Assembly: GCA_030765055.1 (NCBI GenBank)
Contig: CM060950.1
Coordinates: forward strand, 457,127,778-457,191,777
DNA from: Mantis religiosa
Lineage: Eukaryota > Arthropoda > Insecta > Mantodea > Mantidae
DNA: 64,000 nucleotides
Direction: 5' to 3'
The notes under the pieces: generated by a model
Databases searched by the model: none
Told to the model about the DNA's origin: nothing
Seen by the model: the letters and a program-made list of their open reading frames with translations, nothing else
Program-made: the position numbers and the translations under genes
In this document: piece after piece, positions 32,676 to 43,682 of the stretch
Position numbering within the stretch: position 1 is the first letter of the stretch
Layout of the letters: the number at the start of each line of letters is the position of its first letter

Positions 32676-34072
32676 ATAGATAGAGTCAAACTGAAAAATT
32701 CAATACCATGACCAGGATCTCCTGGTTTACGTGCAGTCACTCTTATCCGTTGAGCAACCATGGCCAACGTGCTGTCATGACATTAAATTCTCCAATAACT
32801 CATGCATCTTCCCGGTAAACCACTAGGGGCTCTCATATTCAAGATGCACCGTTAGTGTCATCTTACTATTGTAAATACTTGAGTACTAGGCTTCATCGTT
32901 AAACTTCATATTATTTAGGTTGACGGAAATTAATCGTTCCTTCACACTAGCCGTGTATAGGTTAAGGTTTTGGGCAGATAGAGTCAAACTAAAAGAATTC
33001 AATGCCATGACTGGGATTTGAACCACGGATCTCCTGGTTTCCGCACAGTCGCTCTTACCCATTCAGCTACCATGGCCAACGTGCCGTCATGACATGCCAC
33101 TACTCATTTATCACTACTCCAAAAATCCTTGCGAAAGTGCACAAAATGGCCATGAAAGATCGCCGAATGACAGTGTGTGAAATTACTCACGCTTGCCAGA
33201 TGCCATCTGAAAGAGTGTATCAGTATTTTAACTCAAGAATTGGAAATGAAAAAAAAAAAAAGCATTTGCAAGATGGGTGCCTTGTCCCTTGGCGCTGGAT
33301 CAAAGACGCATGAGAACGGACACCGGAACTCTGTTTGGCCCATTTTAGCAGAAATGAATAAGCTCTTTTGCGCCGGTTTGTGCCACATATGAAACTTGGG
33401 TGCATTGTTATTGTACCCCAGAGACAAAACAGCACTCAAAGCAGTGGAAACTTGCTGATTCTCCACCGCCAAAGAGAGAGAAAACCATTCTTTTGGCTGG
33501 AAAGTTCATGACATCAGTTTTCTGGGATGTGAAGGATATTCTGCTTGTAGATTGTCTCCCCGCTGCACAAACAATTGCTGGAGAATACTATGCTAACCCC
33601 TTGGACAAATTGCAACAAAGGATAGGCGAAAAAAATGCCAGGTTTAGCAAAGAAGAAAGTCATCGTCCATCAAGACAAAGAGCTCCCGCACACATGTGTC
33701 GTCGCCATGGTTACATGAACTAAGGCATGAACTGTTGCCACACCCGCCTTATTCCCATGATATGGATCCGTCAGTCTTCCATCACTTCAAACGAAGATTT
33801 GATAGCTGGAGTTGCCAACCATTTTGTAGACCTGGAGTAACCTCATTTTCGAGATGGGGTCAAGGCACTGGAACATCGTTGCACCAAGTGCATTATTCTA
33901 CAAGGTGACTACATTGAAAAATAAAAAAGTTACAGTGTTTAAGTACTTCTTATCTATTCCGTAACGAGAACTTTTCAAACCACCCTCGTAGTTTGACTCC
34001 GTCTATCGACAACCTTAGCCTATACACGGCTAGTGTGAAGCAACGATTAATTTGCATCATTTAACTTAAAAC
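32676..34072. mobile_element. Hairpin element with tRNA-like units, locus 3, containing a mariner relic
   Basis: Flanked by ATCCTATGTA (32666-32675) and ATCCCATGTA (34073-34082), a 10-bp duplication with one mismatch. It holds an antisense unit (32676-32925, T arm partly deleted), a second antisense unit (32926-33095, cloverleaf 33003-33076), a mariner fragment, and the 3' flank of a sense unit (33990-34072). The left terminus ends in the GACTCTATCTAT type and the right terminus is the full flank, so the element is inverted relative to loci 1 and 2. Confidence 0.7.
33097..33990 (+). pseudogene. mariner-family transposase, 5'-truncated
   Basis: Translated with frame changes it shows PKILAKVHKMAMKDRRMTVCEI, then YETWVH...TPETKQ, then AKTILLAGK-like VFWD, VDCLPAAQTIAGEYYANPLD, VIVHQDK and HPPYSHDMDPSVFHHF. 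The first catalytic Asp of GDETW is Tyr here. Further frameshifts lie near 33310 and 33660. The right end keeps a mariner-like terminus (GAGAACTTTTCAAACCACCCTCG) followed by TA. The left terminus is missing at the junction with the hairpin unit. Confidence 0.8.
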
Positions 34073-34082
34073 ATCCCATGTA

Positions 34083-34410
34083 GCCTTATACAAACCGATT
34101 TTTAGAAGTATGTTTATATGACTTCTTTGTTTTGAATTTGGGAGGGGGTCCTTGAAATACTTAAGAATAAAGATACACCCTGTATATTTGCGAAGCATAA
34201 ACTGAAATTCAGTAACTGAAGAGGACTTAACGCGATGCATATTGTAGTGTTCATGCATAACATGTTTTATTTTAATTCAAATTTATAGCCATGTTTGAGG
34301 AAAAGCTGTTTCATTCACATGCCTTTCTCTACTCAGTTTTCTAAAACTATTCTTACAAAAGGTTATTCTTTTGTTTACTTATTGATAACATCAATAAATA
34401 TTAAATATGC
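34083..34410. other. Non-coding AT-rich DNA
   Basis: Nothing recognised. Confidence 0.6.
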
Positions 34411-34419
34411 CTTTGGAGG

Positions 34420-34651
34420 GCCAGCCTCGGTAGCATAAATGGTTGCGTGTCTGCCTCACGTTCAAGAGGTCCCGAGTTCGATTCTCGGCGAGGGTGAGTA
34501 ACCTGGATAAGGTTTCTCCGGGGTTTTCGCTTATCCTGAAGGACGCTTGTTGTGTAACTCTAAGTTCCATGGAACCGGACTCATTGAAGCATCATTTCAT
34601 TCATCGTCCGATATGACTAAATGTTGGTGGACATAAAAAAAAAATATATAT
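34420..34651 (+). repeat. tRNA-derived SINE, family A, copy 2
   Basis: A box TAGCATAAATGGTTGCGTG and B box GAGTTCGATTCTC, then the family body and an A-run with a TATATA tail. Flanked by CTTTGGAGG (34411-34419 and 34652-34660), a perfect 9-bp duplication. Confidence 0.88.
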
Positions 34652-34660
34652 CTTTGGAGG

Positions 34661-35170
34661 TAAAAGAAGACTGTACTATACTAAAGCGATGGTTGGATTT
34701 CTAAAAAGGGAATCGTAATTAAATGACCTTGAGCCGCGTCTGTCCAAAAACTAAACAAATAGCGACTTAACACTCGGGAGAAGTGCTATGTATTTAAAAC
34801 TAAAAACTAATAACGAGGAATACTTCACAATTATGTAGTTATCACCCAGGAACCTGTTTATATGACCAACTTAGTGCTTTAACGGATCTACTTTTTTGTG
34901 TATCTCCTACGGTTTACAAATTATGTAAAAGTCATTCCGCATGAAGGAAATCTCACGAACTTTTCGCATAAAATTGGAAGTATGAATTTTGATTTTCATA
35001 TAAATAATTTAAATAGTATGGTAATTAAAGTCACTATAAGAATATTTGAGAAAATAAAAGTAACAACGTATTACATGTAAGAGTTAGTATTAGCGTTCGG
35101 GAATTTTATTCCAACCGACGTTTGGCTGTTTTCTAATTGTTGAGTTATACTGTTCACAGTCTCATACATA
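34661..35170. other. Non-coding AT-rich DNA
   Basis: No gene recognised. The short frame at 34898-35080 has no family resemblance. Confidence 0.6.
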
Positions 35171-35624
35171 TACACGGTGTTCATTTTCATTTTTGGTTTT
35201 ACCGCGCAAAATTTGACATCAGCATTAGCATTGCTGATGGAGGGAGTTTATATACGATTCCCCTATCGGCTTGCTATCGTACTTGATCTGCTGAGAGTAG
35301 CTTTTAGACCTCGCTCTACCGGCAGGTATATATTCTATTTGAGGGGTGGGTCCTGCCCGCGTAATATAATGGTGCGTAATTTCGCCTGGTGCGTAGATAA
35401 GATAACTGTTGTAGTTTGTTTTGATGAATATGAACACTAAATGACGAATAAATGCAAACGATATCTTCCAATTTGGTGTTTCTCTGTGAAGATGTATAAC
35501 TTAATATAATTTAATAAAGGAATGCAAAAATTTATAACAGTATTAGTTTCAAAAAATTTTAGTAAAGAAACAGATTTTCCTTTTTTGTCCTTTCAACAGT
35601 GCACGTCATATTGAACAATGAATC

Positions 35625-35820
35625 AATAAATGAATGAATGAGTGAATGAATGAAACGGATGATATGATACTCAAATGAGTCCAGGATCCCTAGAGTTGAG
35701 AGTTACCCGACATTCATCTTCGTAGGATAAAACCTTATCCAGGTAACTCATCTTTAGCGAGATTCGAACTCGCGACCTCTTAAGTGTGAGGTACACACGC
35801 TACCTCACACAACGGAGGCG
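35625..35820 (-). repeat. tRNA-derived SINE, family A, copy 5
   Basis: On the minus strand: the head CCTCCGTTGTGTGAGGTAGCG, a B box GAGTTCGAATCTC, then the family body, ending in a (TTCA)n tail on the left side (TGAATGAATGAG on the plus strand). Confidence 0.8.
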
Positions 35821-36118
35821 GACAATAAACAGATTATTTATATTATATACTTATTATGTTTATTGCATATAAATTGGGAAACGTCATTCTATAGCGGCGA
35901 GTATTTCTCATTTTGCGAGTAACTGATCTTGTATCTTGTAAATGTTTGATTCACCTATTGGTTTTACGGGGATTCAGCACCGAATTTGGCTAAAAATATG
36001 GCAAAAAATAATTTTCGTTTTGTTTCTGAGCTAATAAAATACTTTGAACCTTATAGTATCATAATCCAACTAAACGTATAATTTTCCGGCATTTAAATAC
36101 TCTCACATGACAATTTAA

Positions 36119-36319
36119 ATGTCCGTGCTCAAGTGCATGCTGGTACTTTGTTTCAAAGAATTCAGTCATTTGAGTTCGATTGAATGTACTAAATTAATGC
36201 ATTTGAAATTAGCGGGCAAAGTTTCTGGTGGAATTTTGGGTGTTGTTATGATGGTGATTTCTTACAATATATGGCACCATGGAAACAAAACACTGGCTGC
36301 ACATATTGAAAGCAAGTAG
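36119..36319 (+). CDS. Small unrecognised ORF
   Basis: 66 codons with a hydrophobic middle (GGILGVVMMVISYNIWHHG, about residues 37-55) that could span a membrane. I do not recognise it. It lies about 220 bp upstream of the Mutator-like fragment within the same TIRs. GTAATG just after its end could act as a splice donor to the acceptor-like TTTAGTTAG at 36531-36539. This is speculation, and it may be non-coding. Confidence 0.2.
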   Translation: MSVLKCMLVLCFKEFSHLSSIECTKLMHLKLAGKVSGGILGVVMMVISYNIWHHGNKTLAAHIESK

Positions 36320-36542
36320 TAATGTGTATATTTTCCTTTTGTTTGAGTTTCTAATGGTCGGGATTTTCTTGTTTCTCGTTAAACTACACCCTGTTTATAT
36401 ATAATCGATTAGTTTTAGTGTGCCATTTAACATGTATAAAGGTATTTTATACATCAAAACGTGCATATAACTGTTATATAGGTTATAGGTAAAACATTCT
36501 TTGAAACAACAGACCTTTGTTGACTGTGTATTTAGTTAGATC

Positions 36543-37043
36543 ATGAATAGGCTAAACGATACATGGGATGAAACAGCTAAACTTAACAACACAACAATGG
36601 GCACATTCTTGGGACCTGATGTCGTAAGAATACTGATGCCTGTGTACCAAAAGCTGGCATCAGATGAAATCCTAAGGAGATGTACATTGGGCAAGGCACA
36701 AAATGCAAATGAAGGTTTGCATAGCATGATATGGCGTAAATGCCCAAAGGAAATATTTGTGTCAAAGAAGAGACGCCAGGTTACTGTGACATCAACCATC
36801 AGTGAATTCAATTTTGGTTGTTCTTCCTCGCTCAAGCTGCAGTCAGACATAATGAATACTGTGAGTTCACCCGCATCTCTAATAATTATCCAAGGAAAGG
36901 ACCAATTACGCTTACTTCATTCAGCAACTTCAGCGCAGGTAACTTCTAAAGCATCCAGAAGGAAACTGAAATTGAAGAATACTGCTGCAGAAGAGAGAGG
37001 GAAGAGGCAGGATGGGCCAACTTACCTATCTGGAGGGTTTTAG
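36543..37043 (+). pseudogene. Mutator-like transposase-domain protein, C-terminal part
   Basis: 166 codons, open throughout. The stretch LGPDVVRILMPVYQKLAS, then CTLGKAQNANEGLHSMIW, RKCPKEIFVSKKR and ISEFNFG, is the C-terminal signature I know from insect proteins annotated as Mutator-like transposase domain. So is the basic tail ending PTYLSGGF. The N-terminal catalytic part is absent. A stop (TAG) precedes the ATG in frame, but it lies in TTTAGTTAG, which could be a 3' splice site, so this could be a last exon. The intact frame with no upstream partner could mean a truncated transposon gene or a partly preserved one. Confidence 0.55.
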
Positions 37044-37607
37044 TCTCGTTCAGGGCATTTAGCTGAGAAAGAAAATATTTTGCATTTTAAAATTTGATAT
37101 AGCTTTTTCAACAAATTTTGTCATTCAAAATGTTCCACACAATGCAGTTTTGATTCAGTCCCTACAAAATTTTCAACACATGTTCATGGAAAGCAATCTA
37201 AGGTTTCTGTCATATGAATTTTAGTATTCATTATATTTTTAAAATTATGGATATATAAGGTCAAAGGTTTAATTATTTTTTGACTTTTTTGTTTGCTCTA
37301 TATCTAATTTCTTCCCCTCTGGAACTAAAGGCAGTATAAAAATTCATATGATAGATATTTCCTTCATAGCCATCTGAATATTTTAAGAAATAGAAAAATT
37401 AAAATTTTGAAAATTTTCATTACATGGAGCGGTTTGAATTTTTCCCAAATTTTGAAATTCACAAATTAATTACTCAAAAACTATTGAAGATACGAAAACC
37501 AAATTTTGAATTCGGAATACACTACGCATCAGAACTAAGCGGTAAAAATTTCAGCAAGATTGGTTCAAAAGTGCTTGATTTGGGGTTTTCAGTGTTGCAT
37601 CACCTTA

Positions 37608-37872
37608 AGGCCGCGCCGTGGCTCAGTGGTTAGACCGCTTGGCTCTCACTAAGGCGGTCCGGGTTTGATCCCAGGCGACCGCAAAGTGAGATTTGTGGTG
37701 GACAACACGGTGCTGGGGCGGGTTTTCTCCGGGATCTCCGGTTTCCCCCGCCATCTCATTCCACCGGTGCTCCATCTTCATCACATGTATCATCAGTGTC
37801 ACCGCCTGGGGTGCCGTATGTAGTAAAAGCGGGTGTTAAACACTACACACACACACACAAACACGCGCGCGC
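37608..37872 (+). repeat. tRNA-derived SINE, family B, full-length copy
   Basis: 265 bp flanked by GCATCACCTTA (37597-37607 and 37873-37883), an 11-bp perfect duplication. A box GTGGCTCAGTGGTTAGAC, B box GGGTTTGATCCC, core GGGGCGGGTTTTCTCCGGGA, and a tail of (CA)n then (CG)n. Confidence 0.9.
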
Positions 37873-38446
37873 GCATCACCTTACGACATAAGAATACCAC
37901 CATTAAGAAAGACATTCAAAATAAGCGTGAGAATGACAAAAAGGTTATATCGCATACTGATTAAACGTAAGACGTTTATGATCAAAACAAGAGTTTGTCA
38001 ATTTTACGTTACCTGGACATTTTTGACAACATTACGCTCCGAGGGACTTGTCTGAAAGCCGGATAACGCTGTATAAATTCCTCTATGCAGCGGTTTAAAT
38101 TATACTCATATGTCGCACTAATTTTAATGCCGGTGCGAGTGTAGCATTCAACCTTGAAGACGCGGTGCTCTGTCTACATATCCACCTTTAGAGTAGAAAC
38201 CTGCTACTTTACATATGTATTATAACGATAATCGTGATTACTGTAAAGAGGGCTGAAAGGCGAGGCCGGTTGTACTAGTTATTAGCTCGATCACACTCAG
38301 AGCGTTGCAGTTACTATTCCGCAAACATTACCGCTTCTTCTCCGTAGTGGACACTAAGATTTCAAGTTAGACTCGCCGGTCAACTATGACGTCATTCTTG
38401 CTCAATCGGAGGGCGGGAAGAAACGAATAAAAATGAACACCGTGTA

Positions 38447-38968
38447 CAACCTTTATCTCAAAATTATTTCAATTTTAGGGGACGCCACTATGCCTAATTG
38501 ATAGGTGGAGTAATACCTTTTCAATGAATAATTTATAGCATGGGCTTGGAAATAAATGATAACGAGTAGAGAATGTCGTACATGTAAATGAAAACTGCGA
38601 AGATCTTTTGAAATAATGCGGCTCTGAATGTGTGATATGTCCGACGCACGTGGCTACCCTCATATTTCACTTGTCAACGTAGCAGTGAGCGCGACATCTG
38701 GTGTCAAGGTGCGTTGTGACGGACGCTAAAATCGATCACGCCAAAGAGCAAGCGAGCGTTGATAGGCACTTGTCTTTGATAATGGTCTCTGGGAAACAAT
38801 CCCATCTGAGATGTCACGGGAAATATCACGAGTGTAAATTAATTTATACCAGTTACCACCCCCGCCCTTCTCTGTCTGTTGCCTACCTTTAGCTTGTAGT
38901 AGTACACTACTCTAACCAAAAGTTGTGTATTATCGCCAGATGTGATGAAGCCCTAATTTTTTTTTTAA
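38447..38968. other. Non-coding DNA
   Basis: No gene or repeat recognised. Confidence 0.55.
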
Positions 38969-39005
38969 AGTCTACTTGTATAGATAGTCAACATGGAAAA
39001 TTAAA

Positions 39006-39078
39006 TGCCATGGCCGGGATTTGAACCACGGATCTCCTGGTTTCCGTCCAATCGCTCTAACCCTTGAGCTACCATGGC
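39006..39078 (-). other. tRNA-like cloverleaf
   Basis: Acceptor GCCATGG/... pairs perfectly with CCATGGC, D stem GCTC/GAGC, anticodon loop ACGGAAA-type. The T-run after it is four bases. Confidence 0.55.
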
Positions 39079-39315
39079 CAACATGCCGTCCTGACATTAA
39101 ATTCTGCATTTGACTCATATATTTCCCCGGTAAACCACTAGGGGCTCTTGCATCCGAGATACACCGTTTGTGGCGACTTACTATCGTAAGTACTTGAGTC
39201 CCAGGCTTCATCATTTAACTCCTTTTATTTTAGTTATTTGATGGAAGTTAATCATTTCTCCACACTAGCCGCATATAGGCTAAGGTTTTTGATAGAGTCA
39301 ACATGAAAAATCCAA

Positions 39316-39388
39316 TGCCATGGCCAGGATTTGAACCACGGATCTCTTGGTTTCCGTCCAGTCGTTCTAACCCTTGAGCTGCCATAGC
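39316..39388 (-). other. tRNA-like cloverleaf
   Basis: Acceptor GCTATGG with CCATGGC leaves one wobble pair. The D stem has one change (GCTC/GAAC). A five-T run follows. Confidence 0.5.
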
Positions 39389-39713
39389 CAACGTACCGTC
39401 CTGACATTAAATTCTCCATTTGACTTATATATTTACCCGGTAAACCACTAGGGGCTCTCGCATCCGAGATACACAGTTTGTGGTGACTTACTATCGTAAG
39501 TACTTACGTCCCAGGCTTCATCATTTAACTCTTATTATTTTAGTTAATTGATGGAAATTAATCATTTCTCCACACTAGCCGTATATAGGCTAAGGTTTTT
39601 GATAGAGTCAACATGGAAAATTCGGTGTATCTTGAAATGCGAGAGCCCCTAGTGGTTTACCGGGGGGAAATATACGAGTCAAATGCAGAATTTAATATCA
39701 GGACGGCACGTTG

Positions 39714-39786
39714 GCCATGGCAGCTCAAGGGTTAGAGCGACTGGATGGAAACCAGATGATCCGTGGTTCAAGTGCCGGCCATGACA
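39714..39786 (+). other. Decayed tRNA-like cloverleaf
   Basis: The 5' acceptor strand GCCATGG is intact, but the 3' strand reads CCATGAC. TTCAAGTGCC replaces the usual TTCAAATCCC. TTTTT follows 7 nt downstream. Confidence 0.5.
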
Positions 39787-40089
39787 TTGAATTTTTCATG
39801 TTGACTCTATCTACCAAAAACCTTAGCCTCTATATCGCTAGTGTGGAGAAATGATTAATTTCCATCAATTATCTAAAATTAGAAAGCCTACTTGTATCTT
39901 TATTTTCCATTTCAGCAGCTTAGCTTATGAGCAGAGGAAAGGTTTTTCTTTTTCTTTTTAACGATTTTTTCGCGAATTTTGGCGATTTTTTTCTTTTTTC
40001 TAGAATAATATTCTTTCTTAACGATGAATGAGAAAATTTCTATAATTTTTAGTCTGCGCAAGAGCAATTATATAAATAGTTAGTTAGTT

Positions 40090-40422
40090 ACTAACACTCC
40101 CCACATGGCAACCTTGGCCTTCGGGGTAACCTCACCCCACCAAGTGATGACCGGACCCATTTCTCAGGTGGAGGCACCCAGAGGGCGGTGTCCATTACCT
40201 CCGATGATAGGGTGATAGTGAAGATGGCGGTGAGGTGAGAGGACCTACAGCTTTTACCGTGGACTCCGAACCACGTTGGGCATAGGGGATACTTCACGTG
40301 TGCTAGACAGAGGTGAAGGCGTGGATAGGGCCGACTTAAAATCGCCAACCCCAGAGCCGGGAATCGAACTCGGGACCCTTAGAACGGGAGCCGCGAACGA
40401 AACCACCGCGCTACCCCGGCGG
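40090..40422 (-). repeat. tRNA-derived SINE, family D
   Basis: On the minus strand it starts GCCGGGGTAGCGCGGTGGTTTCG (A-box region), then has a B box GAGTTCGATTCCC and a body of about 260 bp with CGCCATCTTCACTATCACC and GGTTACCCCGAAGGCC. One copy only in the window, and no clear duplication. Confidence 0.7.
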
Positions 40423-41149
40423 TGTTAATATATCATTCATGTTTTCATTGCATGAAGCTAGAAGCCGTGAAAAAATTTAACGAAAGCGAGATAAAATTTA
40501 ACACTTAACAAAGCCAATACAGTGAGATCATCATGCGCACTGAAATAAGAGCTAAGTGATGCAATAATAAACTGACACCACAGCATCCGACTGGTCCGTG
40601 ATACTGAGAACTGTTTTGCGCATGCTAACTAGAAATGTTACATATTGGATAGCACACCCTGCACAGCAAATACTTCCTGTTATGTTGACCAAAGTTACTG
40701 AGAGGGCACTGAACACCTTGGAAGCTATTCTCAGACATTACATTAACCTTGAAATATTGTCCCTCAGCGCTTAAGTATGTGTTCCGAAATGCCCGAAAGT
40801 TTAAATGTGAATACAAAAAAATACCTCAACTGAAAACCACCCAGATTGAGAGTCTAAACTGTTCCCACTGCCTGTACTGAGACGCTGGTCTAACTGGTTT
40901 AATTCTCTAGTTTACATTGCCAGCTATTTTGATGATATTGGACATTTCTTTTCTAAAAAAGAAAAGCTTTCAGTTCCTGCGCAAAATTTGCTAAATGATC
41001 ATTTTTGCAGTGCCAATTGCTGTATTATTTTAAAGGTGCAGGCAACCTTTGATTCAGAAAATTGCAAATTGATATCAAATCAGTATTAGAGTTTCAATCT
41101 ACAGAAAAGCCTGTGGCTCTTCTTTTAACCCGAAATTGAGAACGAAATG
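40423..41149. other. Non-coding AT-rich DNA
   Basis: No gene recognised. Confidence 0.5.
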
Positions 41150-41378
41150 TGAAATATTAGAGAGTGGTCACTTTGGAAGCAGAGTAAGTGCACTTCTAGA
41201 TGACATCATGGATCCCAGTGTTAGAGAAGCAATAGAAGAGAATCTAAATGTTTGCTGCCGTATGAAACTGATGTTGTAACCATAAAAACTTTAGATAATT
41301 TGTTTGAACATTTTAGGCTAGTTACTAAATCAAGTATAAGTAATTTAAGATGTGTAATGGCAGCATTAAACAACTAAA
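41150..41378 (+). pseudogene. Unrecognised coding-like fragment with a frameshift
   Basis: Reads SGHFGSRVSALLDDIMDPSV, then REAIEENLNVC. A frameshift near 41255 leads to LPYETDVVTIKTLDNLFEH and FRLVTKSSISNLRCVMAALNN before TAA at 41376-41378. The amphipathic, protein-like composition across the frameshift suggests a decayed C-terminus. I do not recognise the family. Confidence 0.35.
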
Positions 41379-42039
41379 TACATTGAAAATCAGTGGTATT
41401 TTTGTGATTCTGATTTGCTTCTTTGTTACAAAGAGCTTTGTGGCATTGTTGAACAGCAAAGCCATTGTGGTAACGATAACAGATTAGATATAGTAACAGC
41501 ACCCCTGGCATTGAAGGCAAAAGCTGATTATTACCGCAATTTCTGTTAAAGGTCGCTGGAATGTCGTTGGTTGCCGATGTCAAACGCTGACAGTAAGAGA
41601 TTTCTCTCTACATATAACTAGGTGTGACAGACAACAGAACAAGTATGAAAAGCGAAAATATCACAACTTGTTGTATGCCGCAGTTTGGCGATCTGATGTG
41701 TGATATTTGATTTTATTCATGTTACCTTCTCTCTGCTGATTAAAATATTTTAATTTGGAAAAAAAGGGGTTCTAGCAGTTATATTACTCTAGTTGCCCGT
41801 TACTTTTTATTTCAGCCATGTCATTAATCATTAATTCGCTGTGAAAGTTTGCACGAAATTAATGCAAACTTATGGTGAAATTTTCATCAGAAGAGATCAC
41901 CAATTAAAATTATTAACGCGAATTTTATTAATAACAGTCACCTCAAAATCTTGCCTCTCCTAATAAGATTGTATTTAAAATATGAATATGAAAAAAGAAA
42001 AAGTATAATTTTCAGATCGTAAGAAATACACAAAATCTT
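41379..42039. other. Non-coding AT-rich DNA
   Basis: Nothing recognised. Confidence 0.5.
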
Positions 42040-42047
42040 AACATATG

Positions 42048-42302
42048 AATGGCTGGTCCCGTGGCTCAGTCGGAAGAGCACCTGCCTGCAGTAATACGTT
42101 CCCCGTGGTGGGGTGGGAATTTTTCTCCGACCAAGATAATTCCTCATCTTCCCCAGAGTCTGGAAGTATGAATGAGAGTGCGAATGTGTACGTGATCTAA
42201 TGATTAAATCCCAACGAATACGAGTTAACGCCGAGTTGTTCGAAAGGAAAGCGGTCGCCAATATGATCATTGGAGTTACAGGCGGGGTATAAATGTAAAG
42301 GA
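42048..42302 (+). repeat. tRNA-derived SINE, family E
   Basis: 255 bp flanked by AACATATG (42040-42047 and 42303-42310). It has an A-box region GTGGCTCAGTCGGAAGAGC and a body with GGGTGGGAATTTTTCTCCGACC. The B box is not clear. Confidence 0.75.
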
Positions 42303-43080
42303 AACATATGGACATCAATATGTTGCACTCACATGACCTTCTCTACTCACTCCTGTAAAAATTATTCTTACAAAAGTTTATTTTTCTGCCTACTTCAGGA
42401 TAGGAATGTACATAAATGTTTTACTACATATTTCTTGTAGATACCAAGGTAAGAGACAAATTCAAATACTTTAAGAGATAATTGCTATGCTATGGCACTG
42501 ATATTTTGTTCTCTTTGTGTGGCCCGAAGGAGCAAAACATTAATAACGAGCTCCAACTTTATTAAAATAAAAGTGTTTTAAACACTAAATTTTTAGCACG
42601 CAGTGTCATAGAAATAATGAACTACAAAAAGAATGTTTTGACCTAGGTTGTGTGCTTTAGCGAGATCTCCATCTCATGCTGTTTAATAGTTACATAGAAT
42701 TCTTTCAGAATAAACACACCAAGAGTCTATTCCCAGAAACCCAGCGGGATGGCTCAGGCGGTTTAGTCTGTGGCGCGCATTCTGAAGGTCCATGTTCGAT
42801 TACCATGGCCGACCTATTTGACACAATGGGCATTTTCGGGGGATCTCCCGTGTCGCCAGGCGAATGCTGTGTAGGTTACTTACATCCCCAGAATTTCCTG
42901 TCCCTCTATTTCATATCATCATTCATCTTTTGGTCTCTTTAACGATATAAGTGTCGGCGGCGGTCTCGGCGTTGCATGGCAGGATGATATGCTCATGGTA
43001 AAACTTGCCCCTCTGGTAGGATGGTCCCCGGTTTCCGAACCCGGTCTGGTTGGGCCGATTCCAACCACAGTAGGGTAGAA

Positions 43081-43262
43081 TGAATGAATGAATAAATGAA
43101 TGAATGAGAAAATAAATAAATGAAAACAGAAAGAAAGAGAGAGAGAAAGAGCGAAAGAGAGAAAGGAAGAGGGTGAGAGGGAGAGGAAGAGGGGTAGGGG
43201 GAGAGGGAGAGGTCGGATGAGGGATAGAGGGGGAGAGGGAAAGGGGGAGAGGCGAAAAGAAG
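43081..43262. repeat. Purine-rich low-complexity tract
   Basis: (GAAT)n followed by (GAAA)n and (GGGAGA)n over about 180 bp with almost no pyrimidines on the plus strand. The minus-strand frames through it are artefacts. Confidence 0.85.
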
Positions 43263-43682
43263 TAAAAATCTGAAGTACTTCATCCTGGTACATAATTTCT
43301 TAAACCAGGACGTTTGTTCCAAAGTTTACATTTATTAACTCCATTACACAAAATTAAATAACATTAATTCTTCAGTTTAATTAACTTTCAACTCACATAT
43401 AAAATAAAACGCAATATGATAAAATAAATAAGACAAACCTATTTAACTACCATACTCAAATACGTACAAAATAAACATAATTAATCATAAAATACAACTT
43501 TTTTCATCAACCTATTCTACATCCAAAGATTTACGTATCACAATTAAAAATCAAATAAAAATTTCTTTTAATAAACTTCCTCCAAAGTATGTTTAACCAA
43601 TTTCTGTTATAAATTCACTTTCCTTTAAATATATTAAACAATTAAACGTACACCAAATTAAAACATTGAAATTCAATTTCTT
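43263..43682. other. AT-rich insert inside the family F copy
   Basis: Non-coding, very A+T-rich. Together with the purine tract it forms the extra segment of this copy. Its identity is unknown. Confidence 0.4.

Larger units (their letters stand above)
35171..38446. mobile_element. TIR-bounded DNA element carrying a Mutator-like protein fragment
   Basis: The left end TACACGGTGTTCATTTTCATT (35171-35191) is matched in inverse at the right end (38426-38446), 20 of 21 positions. The core CACGGTG is flanked by TA on both sides. Inside are a Mutator-like C-terminal protein (36543-37043) and an upstream frame of unknown nature (36119-36319). Two SINEs (35625-35820 and 37608-37872) are later insertions. 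The 3.3-kb span and the link between termini and protein are inference. Confidence 0.55.
38982..39884. mobile_element. Hairpin element with tRNA-like units, locus 4
   Basis: Flanked by AGTCTACTTGTAT (38969-38981) and AGCCTACTTGTAT (39885-39897), a 13-bp duplication with one mismatch. It holds two antisense units in tandem (38982-39236 and 39237-39540), the 3' flank of a third (39541-39617) and one sense unit (39618-39884). The left terminus starts inside GACTATCT (complement) and the right terminus carries the full AATTAATTTCCATCAATT flank. Confidence 0.8.

Noticed and set aside
36119..37043. Host gene with two exons
   Set aside because: The second frame matches a transposon-type protein and both lie within inverted termini. 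The first frame has no recognisable content.
38972..39885. CRISPR-like or satellite array because of regularly repeated units
   Set aside because: Units are about 300 bp, partly inverted, contain a tRNA-like module, and the block is bounded by a 13-bp duplication. There are no short repeats with unique spacers.
42919..43322. Ser/Leu/Pro-rich minus-strand frames
   Set aside because: They read through the purine tract at 43081-43262 and are low-complexity artefacts.
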